64,000 nucleotides of DNA from Vibrio sp. FE10. Its GTDB lineage: Bacteria; Pseudomonadota; Gammaproteobacteria; Enterobacterales; Vibrionaceae. The notes below the pieces were generated by a model, which was not told where the DNA came from, did not search any database, and saw only the letters and a program-made list of their open reading frames with translations. The position numbers and the translations under genes were made by a program. The stretch is from positions 124,001 through 188,000 of the forward strand of contig NZ_AP028067.1 in NCBI RefSeq assembly GCF_030297155.1. Reading direction: 5' to 3'. Below are positions 29,557 through 37,969 of this stretch, piece after piece. Position 1 is the first letter of the stretch; each line of letters starts with the position of its first letter.

Positions 29557-30927
29557 GTGAATACCGACTCCACCCTGAAAGCCCAGAAAACGTCTGGCTC
29601 GCTTGACACCATGTTCAAACTCTCAGAGAGAAAGACCACGATCAGCACTGAGCTATACGCAGGTTTTATTACCTTCTTAGCGATGAGTTATATCTTGGCG
29701 GTTAACCCAGCAATTCTGGGTGGCATCCCGGGAATGGACAAAGGGGCAGTATTTACGGCAACCGCTCTTTCAGCGGCTATCGCAACGCTTATCATGGGCA
29801 TTTGGGGTAACTACCCAGTGATGCTTGCTCCGGGCATGAGCATGAACGGCTTCTTCAAAGGCTTATTGTTAAGTGGTTCAGTTGCAGTACTTTGGAATGA
29901 AGCGCTATTTGGCATCTTCCTATCGGGTATCCTTTATCTTGCTTTCTCATTGACCAATATTCGTAAGTCGATGATTGAGTCGATTCCTGAAGATTTAAAG
30001 TTGGCGATTACCGTGTCTCTCGGTTTGTTCATTGCTTTCTTAGGCCTTAAGAATGCAGGTATCATCGTGTCTAACCCGTTCGTATTGGTTGGCTTAGGTG
30101 ACATCTCTGATCCACAAGTGGTTATCGCTTATGTGAGTATCTTCATCGCTCTGGGCTGTATGGTTCGTGATATTAAGCTGGCAACGTTTATCTCGTTTGT
30201 TTCGGCGATTGCATTGACGATTTTGGCTGACGTGTTCTTAGGCACATCAAATGCTCCTATCCCAGACCAATTCGTTTCAATGCCACCAAGCATGGCGGGA
30301 AGCTTCGGTGCGATCTTTGATTTTTCAGCTTTCACGCCTGAGAAAATGTTCGATTTATTGTTCATCGTACTTATCTTCCTGATTGTCGATTTCTTCGATG
30401 GCTTAAGCACGATTGTTGGTGTTGGTCGTGATGCGGGTATCATCGACAAAGATGGCAAGGTACCAAACGCGAAATCAGCTTTGGTTGCTGATGCGGGTGG
30501 TACGGTGATTGGTTCGATTCTTGGTACGACATCTATCACCGCTTTCTCTGAGTCTGGTATCGCTTCTTCTCAAGGTGCGAAGACAGGCTTAGCGGCAGTG
30601 ATGGTTGCGGGTTTGTTCCTAATCTCGCTATTCCTATACCCAATTTTCTCTATCTTCTCGGCGGCAATGGTTGCGCCGGCGATGGTTGTGGTGGGCATCT
30701 ACATGGTAGGTCGTCTTGGTCAGATTAACTGGGAAAAGAAAGAGTCACGCATTGCAGCTTTCTTCACCATCATGTTCACCGTTTTAAGCTTCTCACCAGC
30801 AAACGGCATGGCGATGGGCTTCATCAGCTACGCATTTACTATGGTTGTGGCAGGTAAGCGCAAAGAAGTTCACCCTCTTATCTACGGTCTGTGTGTGGTG
30901 TTCTTAACTTACCTGATTCTACTATAA
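29557..30927 (+). CDS. NCS2-family (AzgA-like) purine permease
   Basis: This inner-membrane transporter of 456 residues has about 12-14 hydrophobic segments. Family signatures include the N-terminal AGFITFLAMSYILAVNP, the APGMSMNGFF segment, DFFDGLSTIVGVG and TSITAFSESGIASSQGAKTGL. Members of this COG2252 group in E. coli (GhxP, GhxQ, AdeP, AdeQ) import guanine/hypoxanthine or adenine with protons. The riboswitch in front has a C specificity base, which favours guanine or hypoxanthine. The start is GTG after an ATAGG site. Exact substrate is inferred. Confidence 0.9.
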   Translation: MNTDSTLKAQKTSGSLDTMFKLSERKTTISTELYAGFITFLAMSYILAVNPAILGGIPGMDKGAVFTATALSAAIATLIMGIWGNYPVMLAPGMSMNGFFKGLLLSGSVAVLWNEALFGIFLSGILYLAFSLTNIRKSMIESIPEDLKLAITVSLGLFIAFLGLKNAGIIVSNPFVLVGLGDISDPQVVIAYVSIFIALGCMVRDIKLATFISFVSAIALTILADVFLGTSNAPIPDQFVSMPPSMAGSFGAIFDFSAFTPEKMFDLLFIVLIFLIVDFFDGLSTIVGVGRDAGIIDKDGKVPNAKSALVADAGGTVIGSILGTTSITAFSESGIASSQGAKTGLAAVMVAGLFLISLFLYPIFSIFSAAMVAPAMVVVGIYMVGRLGQINWEKKESRIAAFFTIMFTVLSFSPANGMAMGFISYAFTMVVAGKRKEVHPLIYGLCVVFLTYLILL

Positions 30928-31126
30928 GGCTAATTAGCCACTACCACTAGAAGTCGTTAAGTAAAAGACCAATAGATGGCTCTGCAGTGAATGTGGGGCC
31001 ATTTTTGTATCTGTTACTTGTTTGGCTCACGTTTAATTGATGATGTTATCTTAAACTTGAGAGTGCGCGACTTATATTGATGCATGCTATTGTAGAGATT
31101 GGATTAATTATTTTTGAAGAGTGACT

Positions 31127-31552
31127 ATGCCTTCTCACTTACCTAAGTCTTTTAGTAAGCCTTTCCTTAAGGTTTTCCACATTCTTGAAGCCGTTCTATT
31201 GGTGGCGATCACACTGGCGACACTGTTTGCCATGATGGAAGAGTTCATGCACGTCTTTGCGGAACGTCGAGTGCAACTGACCGACATTCTTCTGATGTTC
31301 ATTTACTTGGAAGTATTGGCGATGGTTCAGCAGTTTGTGATGAACGGTAAGATCCCGGTGCGATACCCGATCTACATCGCGATGATGGCGATTGCTCGTT
31401 ACATCACCTTAGGTATGAAAGAGTTAGATGCAGTACTTATCGTTTGGTTGTCTGTCGCCGCATTTATCTTAGCCGCAGCCACACTGTTGATTCGAGTCGG
31501 GCATCATTACTGGCCATATGTCGATCTTCGAACCAAGCAGCCGGATGAGTAA
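31127..31552 (+). CDS. psiE: Phosphate-starvation-inducible protein PsiE
   Basis: This is a small polytopic membrane protein of unknown biochemical function; in E. coli psiE is induced by phosphate starvation. The 141-residue protein has four membrane segments (about 15-37, 57-75, 82-101, 106-126) and the family blocks LTDILLMFIYLEVLAM and PVRYPIYIAMMAIARYI. The ATG at 31127 follows GAAGAG; a GTG two codons earlier overlaps that site. No obvious Pho box was identified upstream. Confidence 0.9.
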   Translation: MPSHLPKSFSKPFLKVFHILEAVLLVAITLATLFAMMEEFMHVFAERRVQLTDILLMFIYLEVLAMVQQFVMNGKIPVRYPIYIAMMAIARYITLGMKELDAVLIVWLSVAAFILAAATLLIRVGHHYWPYVDLRTKQPDE

Positions 31553-31584
31553 ATCAATCAGGTAATAAGCTACGCAGACTAAGA

Positions 31585-31609
31585 GCCCAGCCATGTTGCT
31601 GGGTTTTTT
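31585..31609 (+). terminator. Terminator after psiE
   Basis: GCCCAGC-CATGTT-GCTGGGTTTTTTA hairpin with a T-run, 33 bp after the psiE stop. Confidence 0.87.
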
Positions 31610-31626
31610 ATCCTCTAGTTTAAGTC

Positions 31627-31651
31627 AATAAGACTGTTATGTGTCTTTATT
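31627..31651. promoter_or_regulatory. Candidate operator palindrome upstream of the alternative oxidase gene
   Basis: Arms AATAAGAC and GTCTTtATT are separated by 8 bp and lie about 120 bp before the oxidase ATG. A second near-palindrome, GTCAATATGAC, lies about 20 bp further on. In V. fischeri aox is controlled by the nitric-oxide sensor NsrR; these sites do not closely match the NsrR consensus I know, so the regulator is unassigned. Confidence 0.4.
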
Positions 31652-31770
31652 TTAATTGAAGTTACTATGTCAATATGACTCTTATTGTTTTTTTCTCCTT
31701 GCTGAATAAGGGTTTGTGTCTTGGCATGAATGTTGATTAGTAGGTATTAGACTCATATAAGGAACACGCT

Positions 31771-32403
31771 ATGCATTTTGAAAGCACTCATTATAAACCT
31801 GAAATTTTCTCCGAAAAGGTTGCACTTCTTGTTACTCGACTTCTCAAAAAGACACTTAACTTGTTTTATGGAAAACACTTAGCCAAACGAGCGATGTTGT
31901 TGGAAACCATCGCTGCTGTGCCGGGTATGGTGGCAGGAGTCTTCAACCACCTCAAAGCTCTGCGCCGCATGAAAGACGACGGTGGTTGGATCAAAGAGCT
32001 ATTGGACGAAGCGGATAATGAACGGATGCATTTGATGATTTTTCTTACCGTTACCAAGCCGTCTATTATAGAACGCATTTTAGTGATGCTATTACAGTTC
32101 ATCTTTCTACTTATCTATGGCGTGATCTACTTAGTCTCATCTAAAACGGCACATAGGATCGTTGGTTATTTCGAAGAGGAAGCTTGTAATAGTTACTCTG
32201 AATATATCTCGAAAATTCAAGATGGCACGTTGCCCAACCATCCCGCGCCTGAGATTGCGATTAAATACTATCGCTTACCCGAGAATGCCATGTTTTTGGA
32301 TGTGCTTTTCTGCATAAGAGAGGATGAAGCCAAACATAGAGATAAGAATCACGACATTGCCGATCTCTATAAAACCCAGGACTTACCCGATCACCAGTGT
32401 TAG
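31771..32403 (+). CDS. aox: Alternative oxidase (cyanide-resistant ubiquinol oxidase)
   Basis: This di-iron ubiquinol oxidase passes electrons directly to oxygen without pumping protons. The 210-residue protein carries all iron ligands: Glu45 in LETIAAVPGM, Glu84 and His87 in NERMHL, a Glu of FEEEA near 135-137, and Glu186 with His189 in EDEAKHRD. Two hydrophobic interfacial helices surround residues 103-123. Alternative oxidases are common in plants and fungi but limited among bacteria; Vibrio is a known bacterial holder, with expression tied to nitric oxide in V. fischeri. It stands alone after psiE. Confidence 0.93.
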   Translation: MHFESTHYKPEIFSEKVALLVTRLLKKTLNLFYGKHLAKRAMLLETIAAVPGMVAGVFNHLKALRRMKDDGGWIKELLDEADNERMHLMIFLTVTKPSIIERILVMLLQFIFLLIYGVIYLVSSKTAHRIVGYFEEEACNSYSEYISKIQDGTLPNHPAPEIAIKYYRLPENAMFLDVLFCIREDEAKHRDKNHDIADLYKTQDLPDHQC

Positions 32404-32872
32404 TCATTAAAAGACAGAGTTATGACAAATAAAGCTCAACAACCAGTAAATAAAGTCGTCTTAATTGCCTTCAAATTCTGGGATTAGGTTGATCTTTTCT
32501 GTGGGTTCGAGAAATACGCTCTTACTTGATAGTGAGCGCTTTAGGGTGCGTACTATGAGTAAATTTTTTGAGATCAAAGTCTTATAAATTAGGCTCTGCG
32601 GCATAGCAGGGCTTTAATAAAAGCTAACCGAACAAAAAATCATCAATTTTTTCAAATAAAGCTTTACAACCCGGCTCAGATCACCAAGAATGGCGTCGCT
32701 CTGTTTTCAGAGTTATTAAATGAAACATCCAGTTGTAAAGTAAAACCCTTAGTATTGCTTCATTGTTATTCTCAGTGTTTCCCTTGGCTTCATAGATACA
32801 TTAAATAATTCAAGCTTTCAGCGCATCGCACTTTTGGCGATTAATTTTTTATTTTTATATAAGGGACACATC
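32404..32872 (+). promoter_or_regulatory. Long, structured upstream region of the cold-shock gene
   Basis: This 469-bp gap has no credible gene. It contains a nested inverted repeat: outer arms CTTTACAAC (32662-32670) and GTTGTAAAG (32732-32740), with an inner CTCTG-TTTT-CAGAG hairpin (32699-32712). Cold-shock genes usually have long 5' leaders that refold at low temperature, so this may be part of the leader or a separate small RNA. The region just before the gene is extremely AT-rich, with an AAGGGACAC ribosome site. Confidence 0.45.
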
Positions 32873-33085
32873 ATGTCTAACAAAACAAACGGCGTAGTAA
32901 AATGGTTTAACGAAGAGAAAGGTTTCGGTTTCCTAACTCAAGACAACGGCGGCGCTGACGTATTCGTTCACTTCCGTGCTATCGCATCTGAAGGTTTCAA
33001 GACTCTTAAAGAAGGCCAACAAGTGTCTTTCGAAGTAGAGCAAGGCCAAAAAGGTCTTCAAGCTGCAAACGTTGTAGCTCTATAA
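32873..33085 (+). CDS. CspA-family cold-shock protein
   Basis: This single cold-shock domain of 70 residues binds single-stranded RNA or DNA. It has RNP1 KGFGFL and RNP2 VFVHF, and starts [19 protein letters not shown], typical of Vibrio CspA paralogues. The chosen ATG follows AAGGGACAC; the 13 open codons upstream are AT-rich leader sequence. The leader is long and structured, as expected for a post-transcriptionally controlled csp gene. Which paralogue it is (CspA, CspC, CspE or similar) cannot be decided from this. Confidence 0.95.
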   Translation: MSNKTNGVVKWFNEEKGFGFLTQDNGGADVFVHFRAIASEGFKTLKEGQQVSFEVEQGQKGLQAANVVAL

Positions 33086-33094
33086 GATTTTAAG

Positions 33095-33125
33095 TCGGCG
33101 CAAGTTGCATTAGCAACTTGCGTCA
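33095..33125 (+). terminator. Terminator after the cold-shock gene
   Basis: Hairpin GCGCAAGTTGC-ATTA-GCAACTTGCGTC directly after the stop codon; the following T-run is weak (ACTTTCTCC). Confidence 0.75.
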
Positions 33126-33311
33126 CTTTCTCCCTCAAATCTTTCCCCTCTAGTTCCACCTGTAATATCCCCCTCAAAATATTCTAAAATCCTTTGTTAC
33201 ATCCGCTTCTATGTTTTATCTATAGCTGTATCTATCTCTTGCTCCAAACAAATCTCCTGCGTAACAACCTGCTCAACTTACTCATCCTGATTGTCATTAT
33301 TGTATCCATAA

Positions 33312-33335
33312 AAAAGCCCCTAAAACTAGGAGCTT
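33312..33335 (-). terminator. Terminator after yicC
   Basis: On the minus strand GCTCCTA-GTTT-TAGGGGC is followed by a run of T. It lies about 80 bp beyond the yicC stop. The remaining sequence between the cold-shock gene and yicC shows nothing recognisable. Confidence 0.8.
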
Positions 33336-33412
33336 ATCTTGATCTAATCAACACTGTTAGTTAATCAACACTGATTCAGCTAATGGCTATTCAGCGTGTT
33401 ACTGACAAACTG

Positions 33413-34279
33413 TTATTCAATGTTCTGGATCTGCTCACGCATCTGTTCGATAAGAACCTTAAGCTCTACGCCAGATGCTGTGATGTCTGTGCTGATAGAC
33501 TTAGATGCTAGCGTGTTTGACTCACGGTTGAACTCTTGCATCATGAAGTCAAGCTTACGGCCACAAGCGCCACCTTTCTTCAATACTACATTCGCTTCTT
33601 TCACGTGAGAGTCTAGACGGTCTAGTTCTTCTGCCACGTCTGACTTCTGAGCCAGTAGAATAAGCTCTTGCTCAACGCGAGAACCTTCAAGTTCAATTTT
33701 CGCATCTTCAAATTTGGTAAGAAGACGCTCACGTTGCCATTCTAGGATCTCAGGCATGCGTGCACGAACTTTAACTACTTCTTCAGTGATTGCATCTAAA
33801 CGCTGAACGATTAGCGCCTTCATGTTCTCGCCTTCACGAGAACGAGCGTCAATGAACTCTGCGATTGCATCGTTGAATGCTTCAAGTAAATCTTTGTTGA
33901 TGGCATCCATATCTTGCTCTGGAGTTTCCATCACGCCAGGCCAGTTCATGACTTGGAATGGGTTCAGACGGCTGTCTTCACCTGTCATGGTCATTACTTG
34001 GTTAGCAGCATTGATTACTTGCTGAGCCAAACCTTCGTTAATGCTTAGCTCGCCTTTCGCTGCTGGGTTTGCTTCAAAACGTAGGTTACATTCAACCTTG
34101 CCGCGAGCTAGACGCTTACGGAAACGCTCACGTAGGATTGGCTCTAAACCACGGAACTGTTCAGGCATACGGAAGTAAGTTTCTAGGTAGCGTTGGTTTA
34201 CACTACGGATTTCCCATACTGCAGTACCCCAATCGCCTTTTACTTCTTTGCGTGCGTACGCGGTCATACTATAAATCAT
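33413..34279 (-). CDS. yicC: YicC family endoribonuclease
   Basis: YicC-family proteins form a hexameric endoribonuclease; in E. coli YicC promotes turnover of the small RNA RyhB. The 288-residue protein starts MIYSMTAYARKE and has the conserved SVNQRYLETYFRMPEQFRGLE block and the C-terminal GRKLDFMMQEFNRESNTLASK segment. The ATG follows AGGAAAATTC; an upstream extension of 15 codons lacks homology. It is divergent from rph, as in many gammaproteobacteria. Confidence 0.94.
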   Translation of the reverse strand: MIYSMTAYARKEVKGDWGTAVWEIRSVNQRYLETYFRMPEQFRGLEPILRERFRKRLARGKVECNLRFEANPAAKGELSINEGLAQQVINAANQVMTMTGEDSRLNPFQVMNWPGVMETPEQDMDAINKDLLEAFNDAIAEFIDARSREGENMKALIVQRLDAITEEVVKVRARMPEILEWQRERLLTKFEDAKIELEGSRVEQELILLAQKSDVAEELDRLDSHVKEANVVLKKGGACGRKLDFMMQEFNRESNTLASKSISTDITASGVELKVLIEQMREQIQNIE

Positions 34280-34527
34280 CGAATTTTCCTGTCTTTTATC
34301 ATTCTGAAAATAACGCGCACGCATAGTATCACGATATGGTGTGCTCCCGAAGCTTGTCGCTTTTCACTATAAATAGCCTTTCATGATAAATAGCTTTGAA
34401 CGGTAAATAGATTTGAAAGATAAACTGCTATATAATCTTGCCCCAATCAAAACTGTCTCACCCCTTTCTTAGGTGATGCACTCTTTCGATAGTAAATCAC
34501 TTCAGACTGTTAATAAGGTAGATACCA

Positions 34528-35244
34528 ATGCGTCCAAATGACCGCGCTGTAGATCAAATTCGTCCAATTAAAATTACTCGTAACTACACAGCTTATGCTG
34601 AGGGTTCTGTATTAGTTGAGTTCGGCAACACTAAAGTTCTATGTAATGCGACGGTAGAAGAAAACGTACCGCGTTGGTTAAAAGGCCAAGGAAAGGGTTG
34701 GGTAACGGCTGAATACGGCATGCTGCCACGTGCAACGCACACTCGTAACCGTCGTGAAGCGGCGAGCGGTAAGCAAGGTGGTCGTACGATGGAAATCCAA
34801 CGTCTGATCGCTCGTAGCCTACGTGCAGTTGTTGACCTGAAAGTAATGGGTGAAATCATGATCACTGTCGATTGTGATGTTATCCAAGCAGATGGCGGCA
34901 CTCGTACTGCTTCTATCTCAGGTGCAAGCGTTGCAATGGCTGATGCTATCAACAGCCTACTAGCAAGCGGTAAACTGAAAAAGAACCCAATGAAAGGCCA
35001 CGTAGCGGCAGTTTCAGTGGGCATCGTTGGTGCACAAGCACTGTGTGACCTTGAGTACGTTGAAGACTCAGCAGCCGATACCGATATGAACGTTGTAATG
35101 ACGGAAGACGGTAAGATGATTGAGATTCAAGGCACCGCAGAAGGCGAACCGTTCAGCCACGAAGAGCTGATGCAGCTTTTAGCCCTGGCGAATAAGGGCA
35201 TTACCGATATCGTCGAAGCGCAGAAAGCTGCGTTGGCCGATTAG
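34528..35244 (+). CDS. rph: Ribonuclease PH
   Basis: RNase PH trims tRNA 3' ends by phosphorolysis. The 238-residue protein starts [20 protein letters not shown] and has the phosphate-binding [20 protein letters not shown] block and [19 protein letters not shown] near residues 116-134. It is full length, unlike the frameshifted gene of E. coli K-12. A hairpin terminator follows, then an ERIC element and pyrE; this order is normal, but the pair is clearly not a single compact unit here. Confidence 0.96.
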   Translation: MRPNDRAVDQIRPIKITRNYTAYAEGSVLVEFGNTKVLCNATVEENVPRWLKGQGKGWVTAEYGMLPRATHTRNRREAASGKQGGRTMEIQRLIARSLRAVVDLKVMGEIMITVDCDVIQADGGTRTASISGASVAMADAINSLLASGKLKKNPMKGHVAAVSVGIVGAQALCDLEYVEDSAADTDMNVVMTEDGKMIEIQGTAEGEPFSHEELMQLLALANKGITDIVEAQKAALAD

Positions 35245-35249
35245 TTTTT

Positions 35250-35277
35250 AATAGCTCCCACATTGGGGGCTATTTTT
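35250..35277 (+). terminator. Terminator after rph
   Basis: TAGCTCCC-ACAT-TGGGGGCTA hairpin with a run of seven T. Confidence 0.88.
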
Positions 35278-35278
35278 T

Positions 35279-35405
35279 TATCTTCGTCGTATTCGCGCCC
35301 TCCGCGTTGTTAACTGCGCTTGCTCACCCGAATCACTTACTACTCGTAAGCTCACGGGGTTCGCAAGCTTGTTGCCTAGCGGAAAGCACGACTACTTAGA
35401 AGATA
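35279..35405. repeat. ERIC element, 127 bp
   Basis: This imperfect palindrome has ends TATCTTC and GAAGATA and is 127 bp long, the canonical ERIC size. The core GCTCACCCGAATCACTTACT followed by CGTAAGCTCACGGGGTTCGC closely matches the conserved ERIC centre (GCTCACCC-AGTCACTTACT / GTAAGCTCC-GGGGATTCAC). It is inserted between the rph terminator and pyrE and would be in the pyrE leader if transcription starts upstream. Confidence 0.92.
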
Positions 35406-35458
35406 CTGAGATGAGTTTAAGTTAATTAAGTTTTATTGGATAAACGTAGAGGAAAAAC

Positions 35459-36100
35459 ATGAAAGCATATCAACGTGAATTTATTGAATTTGCACTAGAG
35501 AAAGAAGTACTTAAGTTTGGTGAGTTTACTTTAAAGTCTGGCCGTAAGAGCCCTTACTTCTTCAATGCTGGATTGTTTAATACAGGTCGTGACCTTGCAC
35601 GCTTAGGTCGCTTCTACGCAGCAGCATTAGCAGATTCAGGTATTGAGTTCGACGTACTATTTGGCCCTGCATACAAAGGTATCCCAATCGCAACAACAAC
35701 AGCGGTTGCACTAGCGGATCACCACGATGTGGACACGCCTTACTGTTTCAACCGTAAAGAAGCGAAAAACCACGGTGAAGGTGGCAACCTAGTGGGTAGC
35801 GAACTTGAAGGTCGTATCATGTTAGTGGATGACGTGATCACTGCGGGTACTGCGATCCGTGAGTCGATGGAAATCATCCAAGCAAACGGCGCTGACTTAG
35901 CGGGTGTTCTGGTTGCTATCGACCGTCAAGAGAAGGGCAAAGGTGAGTTGTCTGCGATTCAAGAAGTAGAGCGTGACTTCGGTTGTGCGATTATCTCAAT
36001 CGTTAGCCTGACTGACCTGGTGACTTTCCTTGAAGAGAAAGGAACAGACGCAGCACATCTTGAGTCAGTAAAAGCGTACCGCTCTCAATATGGTATCTAA
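35459..36100 (+). CDS. pyrE: Orotate phosphoribosyltransferase
   Basis: PyrE joins orotate to PRPP to make orotidine monophosphate in pyrimidine synthesis. The 213-residue protein has the PRPP-binding motif [16 protein letters not shown] near residues 120-135, and the flexible-loop region [17 protein letters not shown]. The ATG follows AGAGGAAAA. It lies downstream of rph with an ERIC element between; in E. coli pyrE is controlled by attenuation in this gap, and no such UTP-sensing attenuator was evident here. Confidence 0.97.
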   Translation: MKAYQREFIEFALEKEVLKFGEFTLKSGRKSPYFFNAGLFNTGRDLARLGRFYAAALADSGIEFDVLFGPAYKGIPIATTTAVALADHHDVDTPYCFNRKEAKNHGEGGNLVGSELEGRIMLVDDVITAGTAIRESMEIIQANGADLAGVLVAIDRQEKGKGELSAIQEVERDFGCAIISIVSLTDLVTFLEEKGTDAAHLESVKAYRSQYGI

Positions 36101-36156
36101 TGCCTGAAGTTCTGAACCTGATGGTTTAGATACCTAGGTTTAGAATTTCAAAAAGA

Positions 36157-36193
36157 GAAAGGCCTGAGAGATGAAATTCTTTCGAGCCTTTTA
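36157..36193. terminator. Imperfect hairpin between pyrE and lpxL
   Basis: AAAGGC...GCCTTTT arms enclose an interrupted stem (GAGAGATGAAATTCTTTC) and are followed by TTTTACTTTT. It lies between convergent genes. Confidence 0.6.
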
Positions 36194-36238
36194 CTTTTCT
36201 ATTGAGGTGAGCTGCTTTCTTATCTGAAGATAGGCGCT

Positions 36239-37225
36239 CTATTTGTAGCGGATGCCGCGTTCAACTTCTGGATCTTCCATAGTCTTGAAGCGCTTGTGTA
36301 GCCACATCCATTGCTCTGGCGCTCGTAAGATGATCTTCTCAAGATAACTGTTCATATAAGTTGCAGCCGCTTTCTCATCTTTCTGCGGATAGTTTTCTTC
36401 GATTGACTCATCAGCCATGATTTCATATTTGCCGTCGGCATTTCTAAAACCAGACCCCGGAACAAGTGCACATCGGCTAGTGTAAGCCAGAATACTGGTG
36501 CCTGTTGTGGTACACGCATCAGGTACCGCGAAGAAAGGTACAAACACAGACTTGCTACGGCCGTAATCATGATCCGGCAGGTAGAAAAGGATCTCACCCT
36601 GACGCAGAATTCGAATCATGCGTTTCACGTCTTTTCGGTGAATCAGACGGTTGCCGTTTTGAGTACGACCACGGTATTGAATAAATTCATAAGCCGGATT
36701 GTTGTGCGGGCGATAAACACCTAAACCTGAAATACCAAGAACAGCCATTGCTCGGGCGGTGATCTCTAGGTTTAAGGCATGTACACAGCACAAAAGAACG
36801 CCTTTGCCATTGGCTTTGTGCGTACGCAGCATCTGAGTGTCTTTGTCTACTAGGATGCGCTTGAAGCGCCACGTAGGCCAAAACCAAGTAATGCCAGTTT
36901 CGATCAGTGCCATACCGGTGTTCTTGAAGTTCTCACTGACCATTGCTGCGACTTCGTCTGCTGGCTTATCTGGGAAGGCAAGCTCAAGGTTACGTGTTGC
37001 GACTGCCACACGCTTTTTGCCATAACGAGCGCCAAGAGAGCCTAATGAACGGCCTAACAGCAGTAATACACGGTAAGGTAGAACGTTAACGAGAAAAGCC
37101 AGTAACCCAAAACCGAACCAAACTCCCCAATGTTTAGGGTGGAGCAAAGCCAAGGTAAAAGGTGGCTTAGTAAGAACGTGTTGTGCGGTGCTGTTTTCCG
37201 GAGAAGTTTTCGTCGTCATAACCAT
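36239..37225 (-). CDS. lpxL: Kdo2-lipid IVA lauroyltransferase LpxL
   Basis: LpxL adds the first secondary acyl chain to Kdo2-lipid IVA at the inner membrane. The protein (about 328 residues) has a hydrophobic anchor near 38-58, the catalytic HX4E motif HALNLE, LGVYRPHNNP, and LPDHDYGRSKSVFVPFF. The C-terminal APEQWMWLHKRFKT block is of the LpxL type rather than LpxM. Starts at 37225 and 37219 are both possible. It lies between pyrE and slmA; V. cholerae has an acyltransferase pair in this place, so one member may be absent or relocated. Confidence 0.92.
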   Translation of the reverse strand: MVMTTKTSPENSTAQHVLTKPPFTLALLHPKHWGVWFGFGLLAFLVNVLPYRVLLLLGRSLGSLGARYGKKRVAVATRNLELAFPDKPADEVAAMVSENFKNTGMALIETGITWFWPTWRFKRILVDKDTQMLRTHKANGKGVLLCCVHALNLEITARAMAVLGISGLGVYRPHNNPAYEFIQYRGRTQNGNRLIHRKDVKRMIRILRQGEILFYLPDHDYGRSKSVFVPFFAVPDACTTTGTSILAYTSRCALVPGSGFRNADGKYEIMADESIEENYPQKDEKAAATYMNSYLEKIILRAPEQWMWLHKRFKTMEDPEVERGIRYK

Positions 37226-37240
37226 CACTTAAGGTTGGGT

Positions 37241-37831
37241 TTACTTAATTTGAGCGCTCAGCAGTGCCCAGTAAGCATCAAAATTTTCGGTTGGTTGATA
37301 TTTGAAATCAGAGCGAACAAATCGATTCAGACTGCCTTCAACCTGACCGAGTAGTTGAGCCGCTAAGATTTTCTCATCAACCGGGAACGATTTCCCTTCA
37401 CGAAGTTTTCTTTCACGCAGGATTTGTCGAAGCTGAGTTTCAATACGCTCAAAAAGCTGATTGATTCGTTCACGCAGGCGCTCATTTTCAAACATTAGAG
37501 CATGGCCCGATAAAATACGAGTCAATCCAGGATTACGCTCAGAAAAGACCAAGATAAGCTGCATGACTAAGCGAATACGCTCAAGTGTGTCTTTCTCTTC
37601 ATCTAGAATACGGTTGATTCGAGACATCAACGCTTCTTCAATGAACTCGATTAAGCCTTCAAACATGCGTGCTTTACTTGGGAAGTGGCGGTAGAGAGCC
37701 GCTTCAGATACGCCGACTTGCTTGGCCAATTTTACCGTTGTGATACGAGAAGCACCTTCGGTCGATTCCAACATTTGTGCCAGTGCTTGCAGGATTTCTT
37801 CACGACGGTTTGATTTTCGAGTACCAGCCAT
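37241..37831 (-). CDS. slmA: Nucleoid occlusion factor SlmA
   Basis: SlmA is a TetR-family DNA-binding protein that blocks FtsZ assembly over the nucleoid. The 196-residue protein has the HTH region [20 protein letters not shown] near 31-50 and the C-terminal dimer domain with [20 protein letters not shown]. It lies between lpxL and coaBC, its usual place in gammaproteobacteria. The helix residues and length are those of SlmA rather than of a metabolic TetR repressor. Confidence 0.95.
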   Translation of the reverse strand: MAGTRKSNRREEILQALAQMLESTEGASRITTVKLAKQVGVSEAALYRHFPSKARMFEGLIEFIEEALMSRINRILDEEKDTLERIRLVMQLILVFSERNPGLTRILSGHALMFENERLRERINQLFERIETQLRQILRERKLREGKSFPVDEKILAAQLLGQVEGSLNRFVRSDFKYQPTENFDAYWALLSAQIK

Positions 37832-37969
37832 CTATTTACTTCCTTTCCTAAAGATGAGGATTGAGTGAAGCAGGATTATAAACACCATTCAATTCTGTTC
37901 CTAGTTTTGTAAGACCTAGGTCAACAGAATCGAGAGGTGTCAGCAGATTGTCAGAGCGAAATTGCGCGT

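Noticed and set aside
33396..33608. Small plus-strand gene at the end of yicC
   Set aside because: It lies antisense to the most conserved part of yicC.
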